A program made the position numbers and the translations under genes. This document shows, piece by piece, positions 10,652-22,138 of a stretch of DNA of 64,000 bases. This stretch comes from Massariosphaeria phaeospora (Eukaryota; Ascomycota; Dothideomycetes; Pleosporales), in assembly GCA_011032825.1 (NCBI GenBank), contig JAADJZ010000013.1, positions 1,218,610 to 1,282,609 on the forward strand. Direction: 5' to 3'. The notes under the pieces are model-generated. The model was not told where the DNA came from. It made no database searches and worked only from the letters and a program-made list of their open reading frames with translations. Positions within the stretch are counted from its first letter, which is position 1; the number at the start of each line of letters is the position of its first letter.

Positions 10652-11551
10652 ATGCAGAATACGCCCACTGATCCAGAAAGGATGGTAGACGAGGCCCCAA
10701 TTCATCCAGAAAGCATGGCAGACGAGCCCCCGGCACCGACGCCCACTCATCCAGAGACAACGGCAGAGGAGCCTCCGGCATCGCCACCGACGCCTACTCG
10801 TCCAGAAAAGATGGCAGACGAGCAGCCCCCGGCACCGACATACTCCACCTGGGAGTACGACCCTACCATACAGAACATCCGACCGGTTCAACGCGCCGCC
10901 TCCCCACCCGCCGAAATCGATCCCCCCTCCTACAACGCCCTAGCTCGCGAGCTCACCGACCGCGAAGAGCATGTCCAGAACGCCGCACAGCTGCGCGACA
11001 AAGGCCTTCCATACACGCTACTCGCGCCCTGGTCGACGGAACTGCTCTCCTTCTGCGTCGAGCACCAGGACCTGCTCGAGCGCTACTATGCCGTCGAACA
11101 GCTGACCTGGCAGACGGTTGTGGGGCGTCTTAGCTATATCCGGTCGGGCGAAGCGTTTAATGAAGAGAAAAGCGACGACGCGCGATTTGAGCAAGAATTG
11201 ATGATGCTGTCAGAGGTCGAGGACGCTATTATGGGGGAGGAGCGCATGTTCGAAGACCAGGCGATTCTGGTGGCGCTGCTGCAGCGTGTGCAGACTAGGC
11301 TGGACAGGGAGGTGCGGAGGCTGCAGTCTGGCTTGTTGGATGATGATGATGCGGGAGTAGAGCCGATTACGCAGCTGCCGGAGATGCTGCTCGGAATGGT
11401 GCAGCGTGGCGAGGAGTTGAATGAGGTGTACAGGGACCTGGTTGCGCAGGAGGAGCGCTGGTTTCCGAGGCGGTTTTTGGAGGACGGGGAGGTTGAGGAG
11501 GGGGAGGTGGTGGAGGGGGATGATAAGGAGAATGGAGGGGGATCCTCTTGA
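10652..11551 (+). CDS. acidic orphan protein with N-terminal Pro repeats, 299 aa
   Basis: An intronless frame of 299 codons. Residues 1-65 contain about four degenerate copies of a 12-15-residue unit (HPESMADEPPAPTP-like), encoded by matching DNA repeats. Residues 100-270 are strongly helical and rich in Glu/Leu (EEHVQNAAQLRDKGL, RVQTRLDREVRRLQSGLL), suggesting coiled coils. The C-terminus is acidic (EDGEVEEGEVVEGDDKE). There is no signal peptide, membrane segment or known domain. The last two codons and the TGA stop lie inside the first unit of a 184-bp tandem array. I do not recognise the family. Confidence 0.65.
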   Translation: MQNTPTDPERMVDEAPIHPESMADEPPAPTPTHPETTAEEPPASPPTPTRPEKMADEQPPAPTYSTWEYDPTIQNIRPVQRAASPPAEIDPPSYNALARELTDREEHVQNAAQLRDKGLPYTLLAPWSTELLSFCVEHQDLLERYYAVEQLTWQTVVGRLSYIRSGEAFNEEKSDDARFEQELMMLSEVEDAIMGEERMFEDQAILVALLQRVQTRLDREVRRLQSGLLDDDDAGVEPITQLPEMLLGMVQRGEELNEVYRDLVAQEERWFPRRFLEDGEVEEGEVVEGDDKENGGGSS

Positions 11552-12073
11552 CAGCATAGGGGTTTTTGGCAGTAGGCAGATAGACTACCTCTGTCTTTAC
11601 AAGGCCCTGTTGTATCTAGCATACTAGGTAATGTCTATACAGAGCTTGAAGAAGTTAAAGAGCAGGTACTACTTAGGTGCGCATCAGAACAGAGATGTAC
11701 GAACAGAAAGACAACCTCTAGGGGAATCCTCTTGACAGCCTAGGAGATATTGGCAACAAGTAAATAGCCTACCTCTGTCTTTACAAAGCTCTGCTGTATC
11801 TAGCATACTAGGTAATACCTAAACAGGGCTTGTAGAAGTACGAGGGCTAGGTTACTACCTGGGTGCGATGGGAACAGAGATGTGCGAACAGAAAGACAGC
11901 TTTTAGATGATCCTCTTGGCAGCTTAGGGGGTTTCGGCAGTAGGTGGATAGTCTTTCTCTGTCTTGACAAAGCCCTACTGTATCCAGTATACTGAGTAAT
12001 GCCTGAATGGGGTTCATAGAAGTAAGAGCGCTGGTGTACTGCCTAGGTGCGCATCGGAACGGAGATGTGCGGG
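11541..12073 (+). repeat. three tandem copies of a 184-bp unit
   Basis: Units start at 11541, 11725 and 11909 (GATCCTCTTG or AATCCTCTTG at the head, GAGATGT(A/G)CG near the tail). They are clearly homologous but differ by scattered substitutions and small indels. The first unit contains the stop codon of the upstream gene, so the array forms its 3' flank and reaches almost to ASK1. No open frame persists through the units and there are no terminal inverted repeats. Confidence 0.85.
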
Positions 12074-12208
12074 AAACACTGAAAAGGCGCACTAGCCCGT
12101 TGTATCCTAGCGCCGTCTCGCCCTCTTTCACGTTGCGGCATCGGGATAAACACCAGAGTTGCAGACACACGCAGCCACAACCGAGTGCAGTGGCTGCAGC
12201 CCAGTGCC

Positions 12209-13532
12209 ATGTCTCGCTCCAGCGTCGCGCCGCCGCGCAATCTGTCGCTCACCGAGGAATTGGAGAAGCTGGAGCAGTCCATCACCCTGACGCTGCAAGG
12301 TAGACCGCCCGCCGCCTGCCCCCCCGCATGCGACTGACGGCAGCAGAAATCGACCACAACTTCAGCCGGGCGCACCGCATCGTGACGACGAGCATCATCC
12401 CGATCATCGAGCAGTACGGCCAGCACTCGGATGCGGTCTGGGAAGGATCGAAGGTGGGGAGTCCAGCAATCCACGCAAGGCGCACACTGACGCCGCCAGT
12501 TCTGGAAGCAGTTCTTCGAGGCCAGCGCCAATGTGTCGCTTTCCGGCTACGAGGCCGACGACCCGGACGAGCAAACAGCGCACGAGGAGACGCAGCAGTC
12601 GCAGCTCTACGAGGACGAGACGGTCGAGGACACGGTGACGGGCGCAACGGCAACACCCCCGCGGCCCACGTCGTCGCAGGCCGACCTGGACGATTCCCTG
12701 TCCTTTAACTCGCCGTCGATGGCACACGCACACAGCACACCGCGGGCGCCCACTACCGGCGGAAAGGAGCCTGTCTTCGCAGAGTTCTCGTCGCCCTACG
12801 AGAACCTCAGGCGGGAGATGGCGGCATCACGCACCCCCAAGCTGGAGCCCACAACCCCGGGCAAGACGCGGAGTCTGCTGGACATGGCCGAGTCGTCACC
12901 CTTCATGCCCTCAACCAGCACGAAGAGAGTGATCAACCAGGACCCTCTGCTGCATCGCGTGCTCGACAAGACCTACCGCGTCCAGGCCACGCCCTTGATT
13001 AGCCCGAGAAAGTACAAGCCGACTGGTGCGTTGACACCTGCAACCGCTCGCCGGGGAGCACCCGCGCCCGGGGGTACCCTCAATCTCATGAAGTGGGACG
13101 AGGACTCGTCGCCGCCGTCGTCTCCCGCGCCGCAGCTCCGCGCAGACATATTCTCGCCGGTAAAGGCGCCGCGAACGCCCGGCGTGAGCGTGCAGACCCC
13201 CGGCAAGGGAAAACAGGCCTTCAGCGTGACTAGGACTGGGGCAGTCTTCGACGACAGTGATAGCGAGGACGACGGCGACGATCTGGGGTTCAGCCCGCCG
13301 AAGACGATCCAGTTCCACATCCCGCAGAGCAAGCTGCTGCAAACGCCTGGTACGTGCGTCCTCCTTCTACTACTACTTCAACTAACATCCAGCAGCCCGC
13401 GAAGCAAGCAAGCGGATTGTCGAGGATCTGCTCATGACGGCTGGCGGAGACATCACGGATACCACGGGCAGCATGGAGGACGACAGCCCCAGCGTTGTTC
13501 GGCGGCAGGTTGATCTGGACGATAGTTTCTGA
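12209..13532 (+). CDS. ASK1: DASH complex subunit Ask1
   Basis: Ask1 is part of the fungal DASH/Dam1 ring that couples kinetochores to spindle microtubules. Four exons: 12209-12299, 12347-12453, 12500-13349 and 13396-13532 (394 aa; acceptor CCAGCAG allows one extra Ala if 13392 is used). The N-terminal 80 residues are the diagnostic conserved part: LTEELEKLEQSITLTLQ, then EIDHNFSRAHRIVTTSIIPI, then the WEGSKFWKQFFEASANVSLS stretch crossing intron 2. The rest is long, disordered and rich in SP/TP sites (STPRAPTT, LISPRK, FSPVKAPRTP, VQTPGK), as expected for a protein regulated by CDK/Mps1-type kinases. Introns 1-3 are each 46-47 nt; branch sites CTGAC or CTAAC are visible. This starts the conserved core block. 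Confidence 0.92.
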
Positions 13533-13826
13533 GGCTGCATCGGGCGACCATTGGTTTTACGCGGTGTGGCTATGTAGTATGATACCCAAGAAGCGAGAAT
13601 GAACTTGGCGTCTATCTGAACTTCGCGATGCCCGCGTTTCCCATCCCATGTGCATGCAGTTGTCCATCCCTGATCCCATGTCAGCGCCCGCGCTAGCCCC
13701 GATCGGCAATAGCGGTCGATCAACACATGCAACTCCGGCCTCGTCATTGCCAGATAATTGTTATTGTCATTCAACCCCCCTCTAAGCTGGCCTTACCCTC
13801 GCTCCCTTCTTCCTAAACCCGCCGCA

Positions 13827-16167
13827 ATGCCCAAGAACAGGCGGCCCCCCACCTCTGGCTATGCCCGGATAGCCCAGGCCGAAGAAGAAGACTCCAACGA
13901 CGAATCCGAAGACGAGTTCCATCAGGACTCGCTGTCCAACACGCAATATGCCCCGATCCAGCCGAAGCGGAACTCCCGCATGCACATGCCTGCCGACGAA
14001 GCATCGCCGAACGCGCGGAGAGGAGCGGCGGGACGGCGCGGGCGGAGCAACTCAGGGGTGGACATCAAGGCCATCAACGCACGCCTAGAGCGGTGGGCCG
14101 ACGAGATTGCGCAGAAGTTCAAGATCAAGCGGCAGCGGGACGCGCCCGACGACGAGCCCCTCGAGATCCACCACTCGGTGTTCCAGGCGCCCGACGGCGT
14201 GCGGCCGGCCACGGCGGAGACGCTGACGCACGACTACGAGGGTTCGGCAGACCGCATGACGGCGCTGGAGTTCGACGACACGGTCGAGAGCGTGCGGGTG
14301 GCGATCGAGATGGGCATGCACCCGAAGCTGATTACACAGGGCAGCTCGGGCAGCTACTTTGCACGGAACACGCAGGGCAAGGTCGTGGGCGTCTTCAAGC
14401 CCAAAGACGAGGAGCCGTACGCGTCGCGGAACCCGAAATGGACCAAGTGGATACACCGCAACCTCTTCCCCTTCTTCTTCGGCCGGGCGTGCCTCATCCC
14501 CAACCTGAGCTACATCTCCGAAGCTGCCGCCTACGTTCTCGACACACAGCTGCGCACGAACCTCGTACCCTACACCGACATCGTCTCGCTCTCCTCGAAA
14601 TCGTTCCACTACGACTTCTGGGACCGGCGCGCCTTCTACCGCAAGAAGAAGCCGCTGCCGTACAAGGTGGGGAGCTTCCAGGTGTTCTTGAAGGGGTTCA
14701 AAGACGCGAACATCTTCTTGAAGGAGCACCCGTGGCCCGACCAGCACAACTCCGGCTTCAGGACCGACAGTGCGCCGCCCAAGAAGAAGAGGCGGTGGGC
14801 CGAGGAGTGCCGGCCGAGCGGGCTGCAGTCGGACGACGAGGATGAGGAATCGCGCCCGACCACAGCAAACCAGGAGCAGCGGCGGAGAGGTTTCTGGACA
14901 GACGCGCTGCAGCAGTCTTTCCGCGAGCAGCTCGAGAAGCTAGTGATTCTGGACTACATAATGCGGAACACAGACCGCGGGCTGGACAATTGGATGATAA
15001 AAATCGACCAGAGCACGCAAGCGGCGACAATCGTGGCTGAGCCGCCGAAGCTGGACGGCGCTGAAGATAACGAGCACCGGCCGAGCGACTACACCAGGCA
15101 GTCGATGTCCGAGCTCGATCCCTATGGACGTCGGGAGATCATGACAGCAACCAGCCGATCCACAACGCCCATGCCGAACGCCCCCACTCCGTCGATCTCG
15201 CTCGGTGCCATCGACAACAGCTTGTCCTGGCCGTGGAAACATCCCGATGCTGTAAGGCTGTCTATCTTTATATTTAATCCTAGCTAACGTTACTCAGTGG
15301 CGAAGTTACCCCTTTGGCTGGCTCTTCCTGCCAGTGTCCCTCATCGGCCAGCCGTTCTCCGAAGCCACACGCCGTCATTTTCTCCCTCTCCTCACATCGA
15401 AGCAATGGTGGAGCGATACACAGCTGGCACTTCGACGCTGCTTCACACAGGACGCAGATTTCAAGGAGCGGATGTATGTCAAACAAATCGCTGTTATGAA
15501 GGGACAGGCCTGGAATGTTGTAGAGACATTAAAAACACCGGACCATGGTCCTCTCGAGCTCACCCGCCGAGCACGTGTATGCGTGTGGGACGACCCTGTC
15601 GACATTCCCATCGCGGTTCCCTTGCGGACTCCATCTGCGGAGATGCGGCGGAAGCACCAGCCCGACTACCATAAGCCCGACCAGCATGAGGAAATGGACA
15701 TTACTGCCCTCTCCACGCCCCCTCCGAAGCCGCAATCCGAGCTCGTCATGACCTCCCCGCCTCTAGACCTGGCAGACGGCAATCGATTCAACATGTCTAG
15801 ACATTCTAGTTCGCTCGATATTAGAGAAAGCGGCGAACACCGACGCGATCCCGCCTCTCCCGCCACTATCCAAGGTGTATCCTGGACAACCCGCACGGCT
15901 GGAGAAACTAGCAATGATCGCCCCGGGTATAGACCTCGTATGAGCTACGATGCTCCTCGCCATCGCCGCGACACGGACTTCCGGAAACACCATCGCCGCT
16001 ACTCGCTCACGTCAAGACGGGGCAACAGTGCCGTGTTCCTTGGCGACGACGACGAAGGCGACCTAGGGTACGCGGCGAACGAGGACTTGGAAGGGAACCG
16101 GAAGAGAGTTGTCGTGGAGCGGTTGGAAATGGTCAAGGGTCGGAATCCCGTCTTCACCTGGTGTTGA
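13827..16167 (+). CDS. LSB6: type II phosphatidylinositol 4-kinase (Lsb6-like)
   Basis: Makes phosphatidylinositol 4-phosphate on vacuole, endosome and plasma membranes. Two exons, 13827-15251 and 15298-16167 (764 aa); intron 46 nt with CTAAC and CTCAG. PI3/4-kinase type II signatures are in order: the Gly-rich loop TQGSSGSYF (170-178), the ATP-binding Lys in VGVFKPKDEEPY (187-198), the catalytic loop NTDRGLDNW (381-389, Asp383) and the metal-binding AIDN (461-464, in DFG position), followed across the intron by WRSYPFGW. The animal palmitoylation motif CCPCC is replaced by FPFFFG at 214-219. The disordered acidic N-terminus and long C-terminal tail are usual for fungal members. The ATG at 13758 in the same frame adds leader-like residues, so I chose 13827 (GCAATGCCC). 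Confidence 0.93.
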
Positions 16168-16917
16168 TTCTTTACTTGCTGCATTCTGGTGGGTACTTTG
16201 CATATATGGACGTTGTGAACCTGTTTGGAATGAGGCGCTACATGGTGACGGTGCATTGCTGGAGTTCCATCTTGTTTAGATAAATGCATATGCGGCGTTT
16301 GTTCGACTTATCTATCTCTATTTCTGCCCAGATGATTGCGCTTGCTCAGGCTTAGCAAATGTGTCTGACTAAGTGCAAGATCCTTTGCGCGTTGCCTATT
16401 CCCCTTGGTTCGGCGAGCCCGCTTTGCAAGATCAGATGACGTGTGCACGGGCGCTGCACTAGCCACGCGTGGCGTTATCGCTGACTGCAACTGCCAGACC
16501 CGACCTCAACATCAACGGCAACCGTGACTCCATCACGTCACAATATCGCCCGTTCATTGCTTCTCGGCCCTGTGGATGTTCGTTCTGCGCTCATGTTGAT
16601 ACGGGATTATACTATCGCAGCAGCTGCAGAGCTACGGCTTGAATCTGGACGTCCACCTTTACTACTTCCGCCCGCTGTGGCCAGCGTCTGATATCGACTT
16701 CCCACAGCGTGCCAGTTCATCGGCCAGCGCGGAAGCGGGACTGTGAGTTGCTTCAGCCAGTGCTGAGCGGTCAGCCTTGCGGAGCTACACGTAACCAAGA
16801 AGTGACTCCGAGGCAAATGTGTTCGCTCCGTTGCTCTTAGGCATCGCACGGCCAACGAGACCCACGCAGAGCGTATACTTTCCTCTCTCACCTGCAATCG
16901 TTTCTTTACAGGTGATA
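16168..16917. other. intergenic, no gene seen
   Basis: About 750 bp between two same-strand core genes; only short frames, no repeats. Confidence 0.5.
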
Positions 16918-19900
16918 ATGGATCCAGCATGGCTCCTCAACCCAAAAGAGGCGCGCAGACGAGGTATGTCCCCATCATCTCTTAGCTTCTACTCTGTCAA
17001 CTCTCGATTTCCTCCAAGCCTGTGAATGCTTTCCCGCTCCGTCAAGTCAGTATACAGCCCTACCCGCCGCTGGGTGTCCACCGTGAAAGGCAAGAATCCG
17101 TATCGATAGCCCCCGCCGCTATCAAGCTTGTTCCCTGCTCCCGGTTGCCCCCTGCAAAGAATCACGTGTACGTCACGAAGCTGGAGAGCCCAAGTGGATC
17201 CGCGCCGCGTATCTTTTTCTCCACACCCCACACACCTCATACCCCTCCGCTTGCAGGCAGCAGTGCATGAACTGACAGACAAGAAAGGTGACGCAACGGT
17301 GCAAACACGGTATCAACAGCCGATACAAGCACAGCCGGCTTTTGACCCTCGAGCGCTTCTCAATCCCAAGCTCATGTCGAAGCGCCCTGCGTCTGAAGGT
17401 GAGGCCGATCGCGGACGCGAGGATCCCATCTTCCCCGGCCAGGTGTCTCTCGTCGAGAGGCTCCACAACGTTCACGAGCGAACTGCATCCCCTGCCAAGA
17501 GGATCAAGACTGAGGCCGAGGGCGCACGGCAGCTACCACCGTCAGCCATTGGAAGCAGCGGTGCTCTAGATCTTCAGTCAAACAACAATCGGGCAACTTC
17601 CTCAACCAACAATCAGCCAACTTCCACGCCTGCGGCCACGCACGGCGCCATTGATCTGACCATGGGTAAGTTCACACATCTCGCAGTCAAATTGGATACT
17701 GACAGCGCTTTAGATGACGACGATGAGCCTCAGGTGATGCAGGACAACGGCATGCAGATCATCTGCATTGGCCGAGTTAAGCAGGCTTACATCCAATCTC
17801 ACACTGTTCCGAATCCAGACCCTAAGAAGTATCGCGGCAATCACGGCTCCCAAGGCAGAATCAAGGTTTCATTCCGACGAGGAGGCGTGCAGAGGGACAC
17901 GCAGATCATATTGGTAGTCGATCCCACTGGCAAAGAATTCGGGAGGGTCGACCTGAAGACTGCGCAGGGCCTCGCTCCACTCATGGACGCCGCGAGGACT
18001 AGTGGGCTCATGTGGCTGGCATGGACAGAACAGCGAAGGAAACAGCCCAACGAAGCTGGCCCCGGTACTCCACTCAACACACTAATCGGACTGACGCTCC
18101 AGCTCTACTGCCCTCGCAAAGTGGCTCGCGACGTGGGACGGTTCCTCAAGGTGAAGGCGATCGATCTCGTTAATCCCGTCCTCGACCTGCAACGTCATGA
18201 CTACTTCAACCCACATACCATGGACTCGTTCCAGGCTTCAGAGGCGGGCGCTTCAACTTTCGACGCTATACCTCCGCACGGTAGACCCACGGTGTTCAAC
18301 AATTATGTTCTGCGCAGCATCGAAGAGATTCGCTTCGATGTTCAAAACATGTTCGACACGTACATCAACACTAGCAATCTCCCCGAGCGCACCCAGAATC
18401 CGATAATCGGCACACAACTGATGGAGCATCAACAACAAGCTCTTCACTTCATGTGGGATCGGGAACAAGACTGGAGCGGTGCCGAGAACGACTCACGAAA
18501 AGACTCGCTGTTTCAGCCTAAGCATCCGGCACATGGTCCTAAGTTCTACGTGAATGTCATCACTGGCGAGAAGGTCAACGTCAAGCCTGGAAATGCGCGT
18601 GGCGGCATCCTCGCCGACGAGATGGGCCTTGGAAAGACGCTCAGTGTTCTGAGCCTGATCGCGGACGCTGAGTCTCTCGAATGCGCAAAGGAATTCTCCC
18701 GCAAGTCCCATCGCATCTACAACCCCGTCCGGATTTCAACGGTGACCAACAGCAGAGCAACGCTCTTGATCTGCCCACTCAGCACCATGATCAACTGGAA
18801 GCAACAGGTTGAGGAGCACTTTCCGGCCTCGGCCCGTTTGAAGTGGACGATGTATCATGGAGCCAACCGGAAGAGCCTCACTGCTGAGATCCTTGCTGAT
18901 CACGACCTTGTCATCACCACATATGGTATGATCGCATCCGACTACAAGGACAAGAGTAAACCTCTGTCGTATGTCCATTGGTTCCGGATCGTACTGGATG
19001 AAGCGCACTCAATTCGTTCGTCGCACACCCAACAGCATATCGCGGCATGTTCGCTAGCTGCACAGAGGAGGTGGGCAGTCACAGGTACTCCGGTGCAGAA
19101 TAAACTCGACGATCTTGGAGCACTGTTCAAGTTCCTCCGCATATCGCCGTTCGACACCACGGCCGGGTTCAGCCAGTACATCCTCAATCCCTTCAAGAAC
19201 GCGGACCCTGAGGTTGTCCCGAAGCTACAGCTCCTGGTCAGCTCACTCACCCTGCGTCGTTTGAAGGAAGGCGTTCTCGATCTTCCGCCGCGGCACGACA
19301 TCATTGTGAGGTTGGAGTTCTCGAAGGATGAGCGGAAGCTGCATGACTGGTTCGAGAAGGATTCGGAGCGCAAGGTCAATGCTGTGACTGCAGGCGAGAA
19401 GCTGGGTGGCAACAGTTATGCTCGCATCCTCACCTGCATCATGAACCTCCGCCTGATCTGTGCGCATGGACGCGACCTCCTTAGTGACGAGGCCCTGAAG
19501 CTGACGGACGGCATGACTGCGGACAACCCCGTGGAGGTCGACGAAGATGGCGAGCCCAACGTGGCGCCGGCATTGACCAGGACGCAAGCATACGAGATGC
19601 TGGAGCTCCTTGAGCAGACTAGCACGGACAAGTGCCAGTACTGCCAGCGCAACATCATCCACTCGGATTCGGAAGACGTGAACGAGGACGATAACAGCGT
19701 TGCTGGTTTCATGACGTCTTGCTATCACCTTGTCTGCCCCAGCCACGTCAAGCGCTTGAGGAGCGAATGGGCGGCAATCGAAACGCCGGACGGGCTCATC
19801 ACCTGCCAGTTCTGCGACTCGCGCGTGCGACCCGACGTCTTTACGATCAATCACGAGGACTTTATCGCTTTCCAAGATGAGCGGGAGGCTTTGAAAAAGG

Positions 19901-20538
19901 ATCCGAAGATGGCCAAGAAGATCGGAAGCTATACAGGCCCGCATACCAAGACGAAAGCTTTGCTGCATGACCTGGGCTCGGACAGGGAGTGGAGTGTCGC
20001 CAATCCGGACGAGCGGCCGATCAAGAGGTATGTATCAATCTTGGATTACTACGAATTGTACTAACGGTGTTGCAGTGTTATCTTCTCCACGTGGACGACC
20101 CACCTCGACCTCATCCAGATCGCTCTCAAGGACCAGGGCCACACTTGGACGCGTCTCGACGGTCGCATGAGCCGACAAGCGCGCGACAAGGCGCTGCATG
20201 CCTTCGCGCACGACGACTCGGTCCACAACATCCTCGTCTCAATCGGCGCAGGCGGCCTCGGTCTCAACCTCACGACGGCCAACAAGGTGTACGTGATGGA
20301 GCCCCAGTTCAACCCCGCAGCGGAAGCCCAGGCTGTCGACCGCGTCCATCGCCTCGGCCAGACGCGCGAGGTCACCATCAAGCGCTTCGTCATGGACAAT
20401 AGCTTCGAGGAGAAGATGCTCGAGCTGCAGCGCAAGAAGAAGGCCCTGGCGGATCTTACCATGTCGCGCGAGAAGGGCGCTACCAAGGAGCAGGCGGCGA
20501 AGAAGAGGCTGGAAGATCTAAGGTGCTTGTTCAAGTAG
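16918..20538 (+). CDS. SNF2-family DNA helicase with RING-like insert (Rad5/HLTF/Uls1 type)
   Basis: A DNA-dependent ATPase/translocase of the group that also carries ubiquitin-ligase zinc fingers. Likely exons are 16918-16963, 17261-20027 and 20076-20538 (about 1091 aa). The last intron (48 nt, GTATGT...CTAAC...GCAG) is firm. The first is not: 297 nt is long for this genome and may hide a small exon; ATG 17374 is a fallback start. Helicase motifs: I DEMGLGKT (near 18618), II DEAH (near 18996), III TGTPVQNK (near 19083). In exon 3 come V GAGGLGLNL and VI DRVHRLGQT. Between the lobes, CQYCQRNI...CYHLVCPSH...CQFCDSRV (19630-19830) is a RING-like cysteine cluster. Before the ATPase, residues around 190-330 form a domain I cannot name confidently. 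Role in DNA repair or chromatin is inferred from the family. Confidence 0.88.
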
Positions 20539-22138
20539 GACCTGGACTTCATCGCCAGTCTCGGACTCGCGAGCGCGAGCGCTCCCCAGTCTGGGGTCGC
20601 GCCTATCTGAGACGGAGAATCGGGGAAGAATCAACCGGGGCGTGGGGTAGGTATATCGGGCAGGCTGCACAGTGTGCGTGGACATTTTTACTGGGGTTGA
20701 CGATGCATTGCATGGCATGCATGCATGTCTAGCGATGGGTCATTCATTCATCCTCAACCTTTCTACTTTGTACAGCATCAAGCCAAGCTAAGCTTTCGGC
20801 ACATAACCCTAAAAAAGTAAGGGCCAGGCCACTTTTCACGACCACGGTATTCATCTCTCACGACAAATTTCATGGCGTTCGTCACGGCAAAGGAAAGGAA
20901 GATTTTATACACTTTGGGTGGGTATATCCTATCCTATTCTCTTTTTCGAATTACTAGCTAGCACTATGCCCCCATCCTCGATAGAACAGCACAGAACAGA
21001 ACAGAATGGTAGCAGAGCAAAGCAAAGCAAGCATGCAAGTGTAGAACAGAACAGAACAGTACAGTTAGAAGAAGAATAATAATGATGCAATTGCTATTGT
21101 TTCGTGTATATCGTGTGGTGTTTTCTGTTTTTCTCCTACATATCCTGGAATATGTATCTAGGTAGGTAGTCGTCGAACGGACTAGCTGACTGACTGACTG
21201 ACTGACTGACTGACCAGCTAGCCGAACCGTGCTCCTTTTCTTTCCTTTCCTTTGCTTGCTTTTCCCGCCCCCATACATAGATTCTTACCATCCCCCATCC
21301 GTGCTTTTCTTCCGCCCCCATATATAGATCCCCATCCGTCCTCGATCCCTCCCCATCCCCCATCCGTGCTTTCCCGCTAGCGCTTCCTTCCTTCCATCGC
21401 TTCCCCCGCTCACTCCACCGTTTCATCGTCGCTCGCGCAATCGCGAAACTACTTTATTTCAACCACTCTCTTATCAAACACCCTTTCTTCGTCTGTAGAG
21501 GAAACATTGAGAAGGCCTGCACGGTAAGCTTGCAAAGAGTTGCGTTGCGACGATGGCGCGAGGCTGGAACGGGTATAGCGTGGGCCTTTTTGCGGTCGGT
21601 CCACTCGGTCGGATGGAAGGAAGGAAGGAAACCTTGGAAGGCATCGGAGGAGCGGGGCGGATAGGGCTAGCCGAAACTAAAACCTATCCTGTGCATTGGC
21701 GTTTTGAAGTCGGCAGCATCACAACACAGCATAGCACAGCACAGCAAGTAGATCTCTCTGCAAAGAAGAAAAAGTATTGAAGTTGAATAGGGTATGGACT
21801 AGAATAGCCATGAAGAAAGCCACCCGAGGACGCGATGCCCCTGAACTCTAAGTCGGAATCTTCCGGGTAGGTAGATTAGGTAGGTGCGAAGGCAGTCTAT
21901 ATCTCTACCGAAACGAGTAACTGACCGCCGCCCATTACAAAAGACATCTAGCTGAGCTGAGCTGAGCTGGTGGCTTGCTTCAACGACACTGAAGCGTTCG
22001 TAACGGACACGGAACTCAAATATTGCCGAAGCTCGCGCCCATCGATCGCAAGGGGCGCTGCCGAATACGACTGGACTGGACAGAACGGAACTGAGCTGAA
22101 CGGAACGGAACTGAGCTGAGCTGACGCCGCGAATTCGT
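20539..22138. other. intergenic with simple repeats
   Basis: 1.6 kb with no credible gene. It holds a (TGAC)n microsatellite at about 21184-21213, CAGAA/AGCAA-rich runs near 20985-21060, pyrimidine-rich CCCCATCC runs at 21270-21370 and GAGCT/GAACG-type runs at 21950-22125. The run 21950-22125 lies just past the stop codon of the MFS gene and is probably its 3' flank. Confidence 0.6.
21184..21213 (+). repeat. TGAC tetranucleotide microsatellite
   Basis: About seven perfect CTGA/TGAC units in a row, bounded by CTAGC on one side and CAGCTAG on the other. Confidence 0.85.

Noticed and set aside
14093..14845. 250-codon plus-strand frame inside LSB6
   Set aside because: Out-of-frame shadow of the kinase coding region, which has full catalytic motifs.
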